From Crossaster papposus (taxonomy: Eukaryota; Echinodermata; Asteroidea; Velatida; Solasteridae): a stretch of 64,000 nucleotides of DNA. The translations under genes and the position numbers were made by a program. Under the pieces are notes generated by a model that made no database searches, was not told the origin of the DNA, and was given only the letters and a program-made list of their open reading frames with translations. The stretch spans positions 1,988,501-2,052,500 of the forward strand of contig JBAIAA010000605.1 in the NCBI GenBank assembly GCA_037893245.1. The letters run 5' to 3'. Positions 42,501 to 53,934 of the stretch are shown here, one piece after another (position 1 is the first letter of the stretch; each line of letters begins with the position of its first letter).

Positions 42501-43619
42501 CTGGTGTTTTATCAGCCATTTAAAACTGCACACGTGACAGTCTTTTTACCACTGGTAACGGTAAACTGTCGGGTATATATCAAGGTTTTTAAAACATAAA
42601 CACTGCTGAATTCAACCAAAATTCAACATGAAACCTCCTGAATTTAAAACGACAGTTGGAAAACAATATTGGTACACTATACTTAGAAAGATGAATTCAC
42701 CATTGTCTTGCAAATACATGTAATTTGTTCTTTTCTCAACATTAAAGGTATTTCTCATCATCAATGAGAAGCTTGTATTCATTTTCTTTATTTGTTTCCC
42801 TTAAATGAGAAGGGACTCTACCCAACATGCCCAATACTCCTACAGAACAAAAGATATTGTTTTGTAAAGACTTTAGGGACCCTATGGAAATGCCTGTGGT
42901 CGAGGGGCATCAGTAAAAAAAAAATTCGATATCAGGTGTGGGGTGGGGTGGTCTAACAGGCCTCGCGGCAGACTTTTCTGGCGCCAGAAAATTTTGCAAA
43001 AAGGGGTGGGTCTAACTGGATTTTGGAATGAAAAAAAAAAAATTCAACAAAAAAGGTGGGTCAAAACACCTGACTTGAACTACAAAAAAATATTTCACTC
43101 CATTTTTCGCCATTTTCAAGCATTTTGTTAAAATTTTCGTGATCAGTGACAGCGTCAGTGATCGAATTTTCAATCGAGAAAAAATAAAAAACTTACGGGC
43201 ATTCTCAATTTCAAGTCCGTTTTGACTGCTCTCACGGTGTCAGTGTCGGGCGACGATCCTATTCTTAATATGCGGCCGCCGCATTCTGAATGAAGAGCGA
43301 CAACCGGCGTAATTTACGGGTAATTGTCGAATTTTCCAACTCGGAAATGCGCACTGCATTGTGAATCGCCCGAATTACAGATAATTTGATCACTATAAAA
43401 CAGTTGTTTGACTGCGAGACTGTATGAGCAGTCAAAATCGAGCTGTATACCTCGTATGCTGTGTATGTCGTGATTATTTTAATTAAAATATATTTTTCTT
43501 TCAACTTCAACTTTCGATTCATTCTCCTGACTCATGCATGCTCACAAGTGCTTAGGAGATGAAGTCTGCAAATTCGAGTCTGAAAGAGATTGCATTATTT
43601 TCTCCAGTTGGGGCGAGTT

Positions 43620-43875
43620 GGGGTGTGTCCGAACTGCAGTTGGTGAAATAAAAAAAAATATCCCGTGAAAAGGGTGGGTCCGAACTTCAGTTGGTGTAAT
43701 GAAAAAATATATCCCGTTAAAGGGGTGGGTCCGAACTTGAGTTGGTGAAATGAAAAAAATATTTCCCGTTAAAGGGGTGGGTCCGAACTCCAGTTAATGA
43801 AATGAAAAAAAAATATTCCGTAAAAGGGGTGGGTATGGCATCCGGATATCATTTTCAAAAAAAAATATCCGTAAG
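43620..43875 (+). repeat. About 61-bp tandem repeat, 4-5 units
   Basis: Each unit carries AAAGGGGTGGGTCCGAACTT, CAGTTGGTGAAATGAAAAAA and ATATCCCGTT, with increasing divergence towards the right edge. Confidence 0.8.
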
Positions 43876-44217
43876 GGTGGGTGGGTCAACGCCGAAAATT
43901 TCGTTGGAATTTTCTGACCCGATATCGAGAAATTTTCTTCCTGATGCCCCCTGCTGTGGTGCAACAAAATATCATATGCAGCACAATATGTGGCAGAGAA
44001 CCCCCCCCCCCCCCCCTCTTTTGTGTTGACCATTGTGTTCCCGGAATCTCAGGAATTCCTTTTAGATTTCAAGGGGGGGGGGGGGGGGGTGGGTGGGTTA
44101 GGTTACAAAAGTGTTCAGTGTGTATAAGGTATAGGGATAATAGGGGGGTACCCCTCTGCCACATATCGTGCTGGGTATACAAAATATGTTGCAATTTGTG
44201 TGAGATTCACTTAAATA

Positions 44218-44510
44218 AATGCCACCCCCACACAGAGCTCCGGTATGTGGACGACACCTTTGTCGTCTGGCAGCATGAGCAGGATAACCCTCCGGCTTTT
44301 CTTGGAACACCTTAACAGGCTTCACAGCAGCATCCAGATCACCATTGAACAAGAAAGGGATGGCAACATCTCATGTCTTGACGTTGAGGTGCCTAGAAAG
44401 CAGGACGGGAGTATTGTTTGCAGGGTCTACCGCAAACCTCCACCTCCACCGCAGTTCCTTCCATTACCCCCAATGGCGCAATTAAGATCAAGACTTCCAT
44501 CGTGAGCAGG
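44218..44510 (+). pseudogene. Penelope-like reverse transcriptase fragment
   Basis: Two overlapping frames read LRYVDDTFVVWQHEQDNP, then (after a frameshift near 44300) FLEHLNRLHSSIQITIEQE, LDVEVPRKQDGSIV and CRVYRKP. This is the YVDD catalytic block, the FL..LN..H..I.F..E region and the YRKP motif of Penelope-type reverse transcriptases. It is broken by the frameshift and ends in a proline-coding tract. No other part of the element is adjacent. Confidence 0.7.
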
Positions 44511-44794
44511 TGGATAAGGCCAAGATTCTAGATTCGGTTGATTTAATTTATTTATTAGTATTATTGTTTTATTAATTTATTTGTTTATGATGATACTATT
44601 TTTTACGTGGGGGGGGGGGGGGGGGGGGTGGGGTGCGTCATACGAGTTCCGATTGGGAGCTAATTAAGCACCCATACATTCAATTACGAGTAGAAAGAGT
44701 TTATTATCTGTACTTAATGTCTTTATCCATCCGTGAAGAATAGATTATAATCCATGAAGTTCTCCAGTATTTTTTAAAAAATTTCTCAGTGGTA

Positions 44795-45275
44795 CTGTTG
44801 CGTTTTATAACACCTCACTCACAAATTCTGTGTCTTGATTGGCCGAGAGCGCGTCACGTGTCACTTGCTTTTTTTACTATTTTTTACTTGCGCTCCAAAA
44901 AGACTATACCACGCAGCCTCGTTCTGAAAAAGGACTATGCGCATAGCAACGAAAGCGTGACTGAAACCCAGACGTGTGTTTCGCGTTCGGTGCATTGCGT
45001 AAACATTGCTATCACCTTCGCACCCGTTCATCAAGGCAACAAAGTACACGTATGATCGAGAGACGTATAATTCGGAGATTTTTTGTCATTACTATACTTT
45101 CAGGAAGCTTAAATTGTGCAGAATCTGTGAGTGAGGTGTTATAAAACAAATATTGACTGCTTTATTTCGCGGTATAGTAAAACCATGGAGGAATAAGAAG
45201 GAAAATATAATGCTCCATGGATCACCTCGGAAGGCTAGTTTTACTATACCACTAAAAGCAGTCAATATTTGTATA
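44795..45275. mobile_element. Two nested inverted repeats
   Basis: TTTATAACACCTCACTCACA (about 44800) is inverted as TGTGAGTGAGGTGTTATAAA (about 45127). Next to it, CAAATATTGACTGCTTT...GTATAGTAAAAC is inverted as GTTTTACTATACC...AAAGCAGTCAATATTTG. Confidence 0.65.
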
Positions 45276-45284
45276 ATATCGCCG

Positions 45285-45390
45285 TACTAAATATTGCGTT
45301 ATATCGCCGTATTTTTATTGCGTTATATCCCCGTATTTATTGCGTTATATCACCGTATTTTTATTGCGTTATCGCCGTACTATTTGTTAC
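45285..45390. repeat. TATCGCCGTATTTTTATTGCGT tandem repeat
   Basis: About four imperfect 22-26 bp units directly after the preceding inverted repeats. Confidence 0.75.
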
Positions 45391-46972
45391 ATCTTTTTTA
45401 ATTTTAAAAGAATATAATGGACTCTAACAAATACATGTGCTGGTTTGTATTGTCAGGATTTATACAGTTTAAAAATTTGGGTTTTTAAAAATAATATTTA
45501 TGACCTTTTGCTCTAAACTTAGCGCGCAATTTAAGCAATGACAACAATCACTTTTTAAAACTGTGGAAAGGCCTGCCATTGAAAACAAGCAAAGTTATTC
45601 GTAAGAGTACATTATTATATTCCTTCAAAATTCGTTCGAAAAAGACAATCGGACACAAGCACGGACACACCAACTTTAACGCGAATTCGGAAAACTCGGA
45701 GATTGAAAAATGATGCGTTTCGAGTTTTAATTTAGGCGCCGCCATTTTGTTTTAACCACGAAACGTAAACGGCTATTACTAGACTGGGCGCATGCGCATT
45801 TTAAAACAATATACCACTGTTATTTTAACTTGGCAAGTGCTAATTTAATTCGCTGTTTAAATACGTGCTACTCTTCTGCCGGTAAGAGCGATAGGTGCAA
45901 GACTTGTTGAACTTTTGGCAAAAAGATGGCTGTATCTTAATGTATCCAGTATCTAATTTAAATTTTGAGCGATTAATAAAATTAGACGGCCAAAAGTTTG
46001 ATGTTTGAAGCGGCCTTAGTTGTATTCTAAAGGGACACAGCAGTTGTACAACCACCCATTGCCTTATAACTTAGTTGTAAGATGAAGACTTCTAACGCTG
46101 GGGATGTGTTTTCGTCCGAAAAAAGTGGGACTATGAGTTCTTAAGAGGGCCTTTCCTCAGCCAAAGTTTTTTTTCTCAGCCAAAGTCAATTATTAAGTTC
46201 AAAAACAAATTGATACACATATATTATTATACCACCAAACAAATAATAATAAATAAAAAAAATACAATTCATAAATAAATAAAATTAAGCTAACAAAAAT
46301 ACTCCAAGATAAATTTTAGCATCCTCTAAATGAGGAATGTTGATGTTGCCAGCGAAATAATTTATTATTATTAATATTTCTGGTGTATTCAAGCCCACTG
46401 TCGCTAAATTAAAATGGCAGTAGACCTACACGAAAATACATAATTGAAACATTATATTACCCTAAAGTAAACGAGTTTTACAAAAATATTTTGTTTATTA
46501 AATAAAAAAAAAAATGCAATTGAAATCAGTGACTGGGTCATTCAATATAATTATTATGCAACCTATAATAAAAGTGGGTATCGATCAAGACACGAAAGAA
46601 TCAATCGGATGGTATAAGACACAGAAACTCCTTCCATTCTACACGACGCAATATTTAGCATTTTGTAATTGTTATTTTGCAGAATCAATCCTTTCAAACA
46701 TTGATATTTTGGCCTCGCGACATTTAGCAAAGATTTATATTAAATGTACATGTACATGTACATGTACGTACCTCTGTTGTCAATCTATAACGTTAGAAAC
46801 GGGTTTTGGAGAGAAAAAACGAGTCTTCCAAAATTCATATTGTACAGGTATTAGGCGCACGTACGTACGTGACGTGCGTTCAGGAACACGCGCGCGCATT
46901 ACCGCGTGCAAATACGCGCGCAGTACGCACTGAATAGCCAGTCAGCGTCGTTTACGCATTCCTCACGACCAG

Positions 46973-47475
46973 GGCCCAATTTCATAGCGCTGCTTATCAG
47001 TTAACGGAAAAGTTGTGCTAACTTTAGCAGAAAAAATTGCTAACCTTAAGCGCTATTTCACGGCGTTTTTGTGCTAACGTTTGCGCGCGCATGGATATTC
47101 TATTGTTACGTCACTGATTAAGCAAATTTGTTCGCTAGGTTAAGCGTGCCTTTTGCTGTGCTTACTGCTTACGGTCCCCATGAAATAGACTGAGGCTCGG
47201 TTAGCAGAAAATCGTGTGCTTAGCAGCGCTGTGAAATTGGGCCCTGGGGCCAATTTCATAGAGCTGCTAAGCACAACAAAATTGCTTAGCATGACAATTT
47301 GTCCTTGGCAAAAACAATACAGACCAAATTTTCACGTGATATTTATTGTTTTAGATTGATAATCAGCTGGTTTTTTATTAGCATGAAAAACGCTGGTATA
47401 ACCTGTTTTTAATGAGCAAGACTTTTTTGTGCTAAGAAAAAACAATTGTGCTTAGCAGCTCTATGAAATTGGCCC
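46973..47475. mobile_element. Two GGGCC-ended MITEs inserted side by side
   Basis: Element one spans about 46973-47243 (ends GGCCCAATTTCATAGCGCTG and CAGCGCTGTGAAATTGGGCC); element two spans 47247-47475 (GGGCCAATTTCATAGAGCTG and CAGCTCTATGAAATTGGCCC). CAG, CTG and CAG sit before, between and after them. They belong to the same superfamily as the element at 35674. Confidence 0.78.
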
Positions 47476-47829
47476 CAGGGGTTAGTGAAGGAACGCGCAC
47501 GCGCCCATGGAGTCGAGGCTGCGTGCAAGTGCGTATGGACCATTGATCTCCAGTCTATATAATGGTAGCCTTTAAACAAGGCTACATGTCTGATAGACGC
47601 CGAGCGACTAAAAAGAGACTAATTGCGAAAACCTGAGTGAACGCCAGTGCGAATTGCCCAGACATTCGTCACTCGGTCGCGCGTTCACCCCGGGTATCTA
47701 GACTCATCTCAGCCGCTTAGCCAGAGTCACGAGGCCTTGTCAAAAGGCTAATATAATGGAGATCAATTAGCCTCTGTCATGAAATGACGAAATTCAACCG
47801 AAGAGGGCGTTTTGCGGAAATTTGTCAAT

Positions 47830-47922
47830 ATGGCTTCCGAGCTCTCGCGTAAGACTAACGTAATTAGCTATACCATGGAGGAAAGACAACAGATAGTTAG
47901 TGAATTGCGGGGAAATACTTAA
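47830..47922 (+). CDS. Possible short first exon or small ORF
   Basis: The frame ATG GCT TCC reads MASELSRKTNVISYTMEERQ and continues IVSELRGNT to TAA. The context (GTCAATATGGCTTCC) resembles a translation start with a YY1-like ATGGC. No family was recognised. It could instead splice at the GTAATT after KTN. Confidence 0.2.
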   Translation: MASELSRKTNVISYTMEERQQIVSELRGNT

Positions 47923-48377
47923 TAAAAAATGGCCAATCTTAAAACTAGATTTTCTTTCCTGCACTTGAAAAGACCCGCCGTGTATTTATGCTCCTTATAA
48001 ACCGGTTAGGCCCAACATTTAAACAAAACAAAAAATTCAGTGGCACTGAACTGAAGCTTTATTTAAAAGCCATATATTTGAATGCCATACAGTAAACAAA
48101 TTCATACAACTTGATACAAGTGTGACAGGCTCATTTGCATAGTACCAGAGCCGTAGACATCTACGGGCTAGGCTCTGCATCTACGGCTCTGCATAGTACC
48201 CTGGCACAGCGCCCTCGCTTGATATAAGATATAGATCTCAGTGCTGGTACATACAAGCAAAGATCGTAGAGCGCCGTAGACCCTAGAGCGCCGCTGCGCG
48301 GCGCTAGGGTCTTTGCATACAAGTGGGTCATTCACCCATCAGCATTGAGATGGACAACACATGCATGCACTTTGCAG

Positions 48378-48434
48378 AGCAGTCCTAAAGTTAAGGCCAT
48401 CGCCTCATTAGGACTACAGAGTAACTTGGCTGGG
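48378..48434 (+). CDS. Exon-like segment (19 codons)
   Basis: The acceptor is cactttgcag and the donor gtaagt; only one frame is open: SSPKVKAIASLGLQSNLAG. It lies in the extra segment of the left side of the large palindrome. No homologue was recognised. Confidence 0.25.
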
Positions 48435-48645
48435 GTAAGTGTATTTTTTATATTATATTCATATTGTATTAAGAAGTTATTCTACTTTCCTCAGATTCTT
48501 TATGTTAAGAAAGTTACTTTGATTTTATACTACATGTAGTTGTTAATTCAACAGCGATAGTAGAGAATTCCTTACATTGTACAGTATAGTTTTGTCTCAA
48601 GTCTCTGCAGATTGTGTTATAGAAAATGTTCATGCAGATCATTCC

Positions 48646-50152
48646 TTTTCTTGCTTATAATTAGAGATTTTTCCATTTCGTGAACTTGGGAAATTGAGTT
48701 TAACTTACTTTGATTTACTAGTAGTGTATTCACTTTATCTTTTAGTTCAAGTTATAGTTAATCCCCTAAAAATAGGTAAAGGATAGTTTTCCCAGTTCTA
48801 CTGTATTTATGCCTTTTCTAGTATTTTACCACTTTTATATTTACACTCTTAGATTCCTAGTTTTAGAGTATAAATTCATAGTTTCTTTGTCCTTTACAAA
48901 CTCTCCATAGTGCACTGTAGTATAGCCTGTGTAACCCTTGTTCCCTTAAGTTGCTGCATATTTAATGAGGTGCACACAGTTTCTTAGAAGGGCAGGAAGT
49001 TGACCATGAGTTTTATTGTGCTGGCATGGACTAGCTTTATTGTTTATTAGACTTCATGTGTTGGCAGTTATCTTACTAGACTGGCCCACTAGTATTTTAG
49101 GGTCTGATTATATTTATTACTTAGTGATACAGCATACATGTAGTTTCATTTATTTTGTTTATTGATTATCATCATTACTTCATTCTTCATTATTATCATA
49201 ACATATTAGATTTACCTTTTTCTTTACTATGTTTTGATATATTCTTTAGTTTTATTTGATCATTATGTTATAAGGATGAGCGGACTGATTTAAGTCTTTG
49301 ATTTGTCAATTCCATAGCAACAGAGGTCATTGCACTTACTTAGTTATTTATTTTCTTGACAGTTAAAGCATTTACATGCCTTGTATTTTCTTTTAATGAC
49401 AACTTTACAGTTAGAGTAAATTGTGTGATTCGCGTGCAAGACATTTCCCTTTTTATATTTCTTTTATATATTGTTCTTTGCTCACTTGGTATTTTCCAAG
49501 GCATAGTACAGTGTACATCTATTTATATGGAAATCGTATTTTGTATCTTTTCAGGTTTTTGCGTGTTAACACCATTAAATGAAGAATGAAGTAATGATGA
49601 TAATCAATAAACAAAATAAATGAAACTACATGTATATGCTGTATCACTAATAAATATAATCAGACCCTAAAGGACTAGTGGGCCAGTCTAGTAAGATAAC
49701 TGCCAACACATGAAGTCTAATAAACAATAAAGCTAGTCCATGCCAGGGCAATAAAACTCAGGGTCAACTCCCTGCCCTGCTGTACTGGGGTATAGGCCAC
49801 TTCTAAGAAACTGTGTGCACCTCATTAAATATGCAGCAACTTAAGGGAATAAGGGTTACACAGGGGCTATACTACAGTGCACTATGGAGAGTTTGTACAG
49901 GACAACGAAACTATGAATTTATACTCTAAAACTAGGAATCTAAGAGTGTAAATATAAAAGTGGTAAAATACTAGAAAAGGCATAAATACAGTAGAACTGG
50001 GAAAACTATCCTTTACCTATTTTTAGGGGATTAACTATAACTAAAAGATAAAGTGAATACATGTACTAGTAATACTAGTATAAATCAAAGTAAGTTAAAC
50101 TCAATTTCCCAAGTTCACGAAATGGAAAAATCTCTAATTATAAGCAGGAAAA
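48646..50152. mobile_element. Large palindrome (arms of about 550 bp)
   Basis: Left arm 48646-49195 and right arm about 49578-50152 are inverted copies across a 380-bp centre. Examples: TTGCTTATAATTAGAG with CTCTAATTATAAGCA, and CTTTTAGTTCAAGTTATAG with its inverse. Matching GTGACAGGCTCATTT occurs again at 48121 and inverted at about 50158, so about 500 extra bases separate inner and outer pairing on the left. No coding content was seen. Confidence 0.85.
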
Positions 50153-50744
50153 TGTTTAAATGAGCCTGTCACACAAGCAATTAATATTCTGTTTGCATTT
50201 TTAATTATTTTTTGACATCAAATATGAATTTGGGGCTTTACACACAAGCACTTGGTTCACATAATTACTATATATGGACGTTAAACCTCAACATTCCTGA
50301 TCCTGCAATGTTAATTTAAAAATCAGTTTTAAATACTGTCACATTAAATTTACAGACGCCTGTGAAATCTAGTAATTTTTTACCCTTTTATTGACTGAAA
50401 CCTGACATGGGTCATAAATGACATTTACTATTAAAAGAAGTTCGTAAATATTAAACTTGGATTTTCCAAGAATTATTCAATTGCGCCACGACCAATTAGG
50501 GAACGCTCGGTCGATTGTGTGCACAATTTCTGGACATCACCGTTTTGGGGTTTTTTCGGACTAGGCTTACACCTATTTTGTTAACAGAGGGTAAATAGCA
50601 AGCATTAATCATTAACATGGTAAAGGTACAATGAATTTGCAGTTTGTCAACAAAGAAGTTTGGCAACATTGCATGAGGAAAGTCGGCCCAACATCAACTG
50701 TTTATAAACAATGTAAACGTCGAAGTACAGCTATAGCTACGCAC

Positions 50745-51105
50745 GGGGGGTCAGACAAGTCGACCGTTGAGACAACTCGACTCGGGACAAGTCGACCATT
50801 GAGACAACTCGCCCGTTGAGACAACTCGACCGTATGTCCGATAAATGGAAAGACAAGTCGACAGTTGAGACAAGTCGACTCGCATGCTTTTGGGATAGTA
50901 GTAGCGGGGATTTTGACGGCGGCTGATCGCCGTTTCGGAGTTATGTTTTTTTTAATATTTAATATTATTTCATAATTTTTATATTTGTCCCGAGTCGAGT
51001 TGTCTCAACGGTCAACTTGTCTCGAGTCGAGTTGTCTCACAAAGGTCGAGTTGTCTCAACGGGCGAGTTGTCTCAACGCCAACGGTCGACTTGTCTGACA
51101 TCCGC
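50745..51105. mobile_element. Foldback built from CAAGTCGACC/GTTGAGACAACTCG units
   Basis: Short direct units (GTCGACCGTTGAGACAACTC) at the left are inverted at the right (GAGTTGTCTCAACGGTCAAC). A unique AT-rich core at about 50880-50990 separates them. Confidence 0.8.
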
Positions 51106-51620
51106 TACGCACGTACGTATATAGCGCAGCACACTTTCACAAACTGGCCATTTTTTCAGTCGCTGTTTCTTTCTCTTTCGTAATTTTACGGTTTTGGATG
51201 ACATTTAGCCTTATGCCTACGGTTTATTCTTCCGAAATAACCACAGCCTTTAGAGCTCCGTCGTAAGCCATAAAGTTCTGACATCGACGACACACGTGTT
51301 GGTGTTGGTAAGCGCCGCCATTTTGACAATTTTCCGCGCGTTGACCTTTTAGAAAGGTCATGACAGAGGCTAATGGTACGGACGTACGTACCGCGCGCGC
51401 ACATTGAAAGATCGTAGGAGAGAGTATGGTATTGAGCGAGCGCCATTATCATCATGTCGTGACAATGGCTGACGATTTCACCGGCCGAAATCATCAATAT
51501 TTGTCGCCTTTTAGCAACTGTTGTTATGTTTCAAGTGGATCATTTGATGTGTGAATGACTGCTGCACTTGGTATGCTTTATGTGAAAGGGGGGGGGGAGG
51601 GAAATGGTACCATTTTGCAG

Positions 51621-51773
51621 GGGATGGTACTTACTCATTCCATCTTCAACCCGGGCGTGATGAACGTGCCGTTAATACCAACACCAACACCATACCACCA
51701 CGCGCGCGGCCCCATCAACTTGGCAACTCGGCCTCGAGTACCGAGTCCAGCTAGTAACACCATGGAGGAATAA
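51621..51773 (+). CDS. Exon-like segment with proline-rich reading frame
   Basis: The acceptor-like cattttgcag precedes GMVLTHSIFNPGVMNVPL and continues through PRVPSPASNTMEE to TAA. It has less AT bias than its surroundings. The frame is open back to 51555. No family was recognised and no partner exon is certain. Confidence 0.25.
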   Translation, partial: GMVLTHSIFNPGVMNVPLIPTPTPYHHARGPINLATRPRVPSPASNTMEE

Positions 51774-52077
51774 GAGCAGCAACACGGACACGACCATTTT
51801 GATTTTCGATGTGATCCGTGTTTTCATTTTTGTATTCGTTTTTTGTGCAAGAGTTTAATTTATGAATTGTTTTTACCAAGATTTAGAAAGAGAAATAATC
51901 ATGCTTTCTGATGGTACCGAATTCGACAATTTCGGTACAATTTTATTTTTAGGGTAAAAAAACACTCTTATTCAAAAATTTGTAAAGCAAAAAGTTATTT
52001 TTTTTCTTCAAAAATTGAGCTTTTCTTGAAGAAAACCTGGTTAAACATTATGAAATGGGGTTTAGCGAGCTGGGATT

Positions 52078-52447
52078 TTAAAGGTAGTATACACCATTTG
52101 CAGATATCAAAAATATTTACTACTGAATTAATTATTAAGAAATACCTTACTCAATTGAAAGTAAATAATGATTCTAGGCATTCAGCAAAAGGATTAAGCT
52201 AGATATCCTGTAATTATTTTTAAAAAATGAATTTTTAATGACGGCGAGAGCGAAAAAAAAAGATAACATAAGAATAACTGCTCGACCCCGGTTGAAAACA
52301 AACGCTGTTTTTCGTGCTTTTCTCGGCATCCATGATTGAAAAACTTCGGAAAAGTCAGTTTAACGATATTTACTATGAAATACAACCCCCCAAATCTACC
52401 CATTCATGATAATTCAAGCAATTACCAATGGTGTATACTACCTTTAA
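52078..52447. mobile_element. GGTAGTATACACC-family MITE, full length
   Basis: It runs from TTAAAGGTAGTATACACC to GGTGTATACTACCTTTAA, 370 bp with inverted ends and TTAA at both edges. It is the reference copy for the diverged ones at 2650, 22848 and 41805. Confidence 0.85.
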
Positions 52448-52744
52448 GGAACTTTAGAGTCTTCTATTTCTAAAGCCAATGGAACCTTCAAATTAACATT
52501 GGAAATGTCTCTGTTCCTTTTTAGCCAGTTTTCCGAGCTCTCCCTTCCACCCCGTTGAGGGGGGTATCTGTGCACAGAGCTGAAGATAATGAATTGTAAA
52601 GTGTCAACTCGCATTGATATACATTGTACATGTATACGCACCTGACCGAGTGGATATAGCACTCACCTTGCAGGTACACCGTTGTTTTTTTAACTTTGTG
52701 TCCTAAAAAGTAATAATTGTGTTCTTTTATTGATTAACCCTAAC

Positions 52745-52910
52745 CACCCTGAATCCATCGAAATTCATTTCCTGTTTTGTTTTGGAGAAGTTTGGCGGAT
52801 TCAGGATACGGTACCTCATATTGAATACTGATGAAATCTGATGGATTGAGGATTTTAAGCCTAGCGGTACTGCAGGATTGTGATGGATTCAGGATATCCC
52901 CATATAAGCA
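52745..52910. repeat. Second copy of the GGATTC-rich repeat
   Basis: It shares GGCGGATTCAGGATAC, CTCATATTGAATACTG and GATTTTAAGCCTAGC with 36140-36500. Confidence 0.55.
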
Positions 52911-53272
52911 GATTCACTATTTCCGCGGCGCAAGGCATGCTGGGTGAATTGTCAAAGGTCACAGAAGATAAACAAATTGCATTAACTTCCCTTACAAAAA
53001 ACTAACGATAGTGTGGCAATTTCTGGGCATAACATGCGATATTTCTGGTTTTTTTTAAGTAGAATGGAAGATCTTACATTAGAAGAGACAGTAAGCACGT
53101 TCGTTTCCACAAATGGCAACAAATTATCTAAAATACGGTGACGGTATCGGTTGTCTAAACACATGCTAAAAGATACGCGGGTGTATTGTAGACCCAATAA
53201 TTGGGACGTTTTCACTTCTTTTTCGAATTTTGGATTTTGTCTGTCGTTCTAACGCCCCAACAGGATCGCAGC

Positions 53273-53735
53273 CTATTGCCCGTAAAAAATTAGGTTGTGA
53301 CCACAAAAGTTGCCCAAAACAGGCCAAATACTTAGCCAAATATCTTGGAAAGCGCACACTGGCTTCTATAAATGTTAAAGAACTGTTATGGCTTCATTGG
53401 TACTCACAATTATTTGGGGTTGCAAATCCGAGCAATTTCGACCAGCTTTTCAAAACAATGTTGCCCACAACGTTCGGTCAATATAAACTATATGGACGTC
53501 CCGACGGCACCCGACTCGCATAAAGAGCACACTATGCAAAGACGGGGGACACAACAATGGCTTTTCGAGCGACCACCAACGACTGTTTTATGGTGCAAGG
53601 GTGGAGGCCTGCGTCGCTGCACAGTCAAGTTCCAAAAAGCACAAACGTCAACCAGCTATGTACATAGGCACCACCACTCGGCTCCAGATATTGGGACTTT
53701 GCAAAAAGAAATGCCAAACAAATTTCTCAAAATTT
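53273..53735 (+). pseudogene. Unidentified coding-like segment with one frameshift
   Basis: After an acceptor-like AACGCCCCAACAG, one frame reads SQPIARKKLGCDHKSCPKQ, AKYLAKYLGKRTL, VKELLWLHWYSQLFG and LFKTMLPTTFGQYKLYGRP, and stops at 53521. The neighbouring frame is open from 53372 and continues EHTMQRRGTQQWLFERPPTT, VLWCKGGGLRRC to 53735. The amino-acid mix (W, C, K, aromatic residues) looks like real protein, and one frameshift near 53515 would join the parts. I do not recognise the family; I cannot say whether it is host gene debris, a transposon protein or a gene with unusual structure. Confidence 0.35.
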
Positions 53736-53934
53736 GATTGAAAAAGAAAATATCCTCATCAGTATGCAGAAGTAAACTGTTTGTAACTGAGAGTGAAATT
53801 GTGCGATTTCAATCTGAACCCTATATAACCGTAACCCTCTTACGGCAGTAGGTATGATTTTGTACAAGTGAAACACCACACACGCGCGTTAGGTTCCAGT
53901 GGAAGTTGTACATGTATTTCATCAAATTGGGTGC

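Noticed and set aside
42943-44033. Reading frames in the 43-44 kb poly-G/C region
   Set aside because: They are low-complexity translations of a 61-bp tandem repeat and homopolymers. Only the Penelope fragment at 44218-44510 has real motifs.
46514-46933. 139-codon forward ORF
   Set aside because: It runs through an ACATGT tandem repeat and CpG-rich palindromic sequence. No domain, no splice signals.
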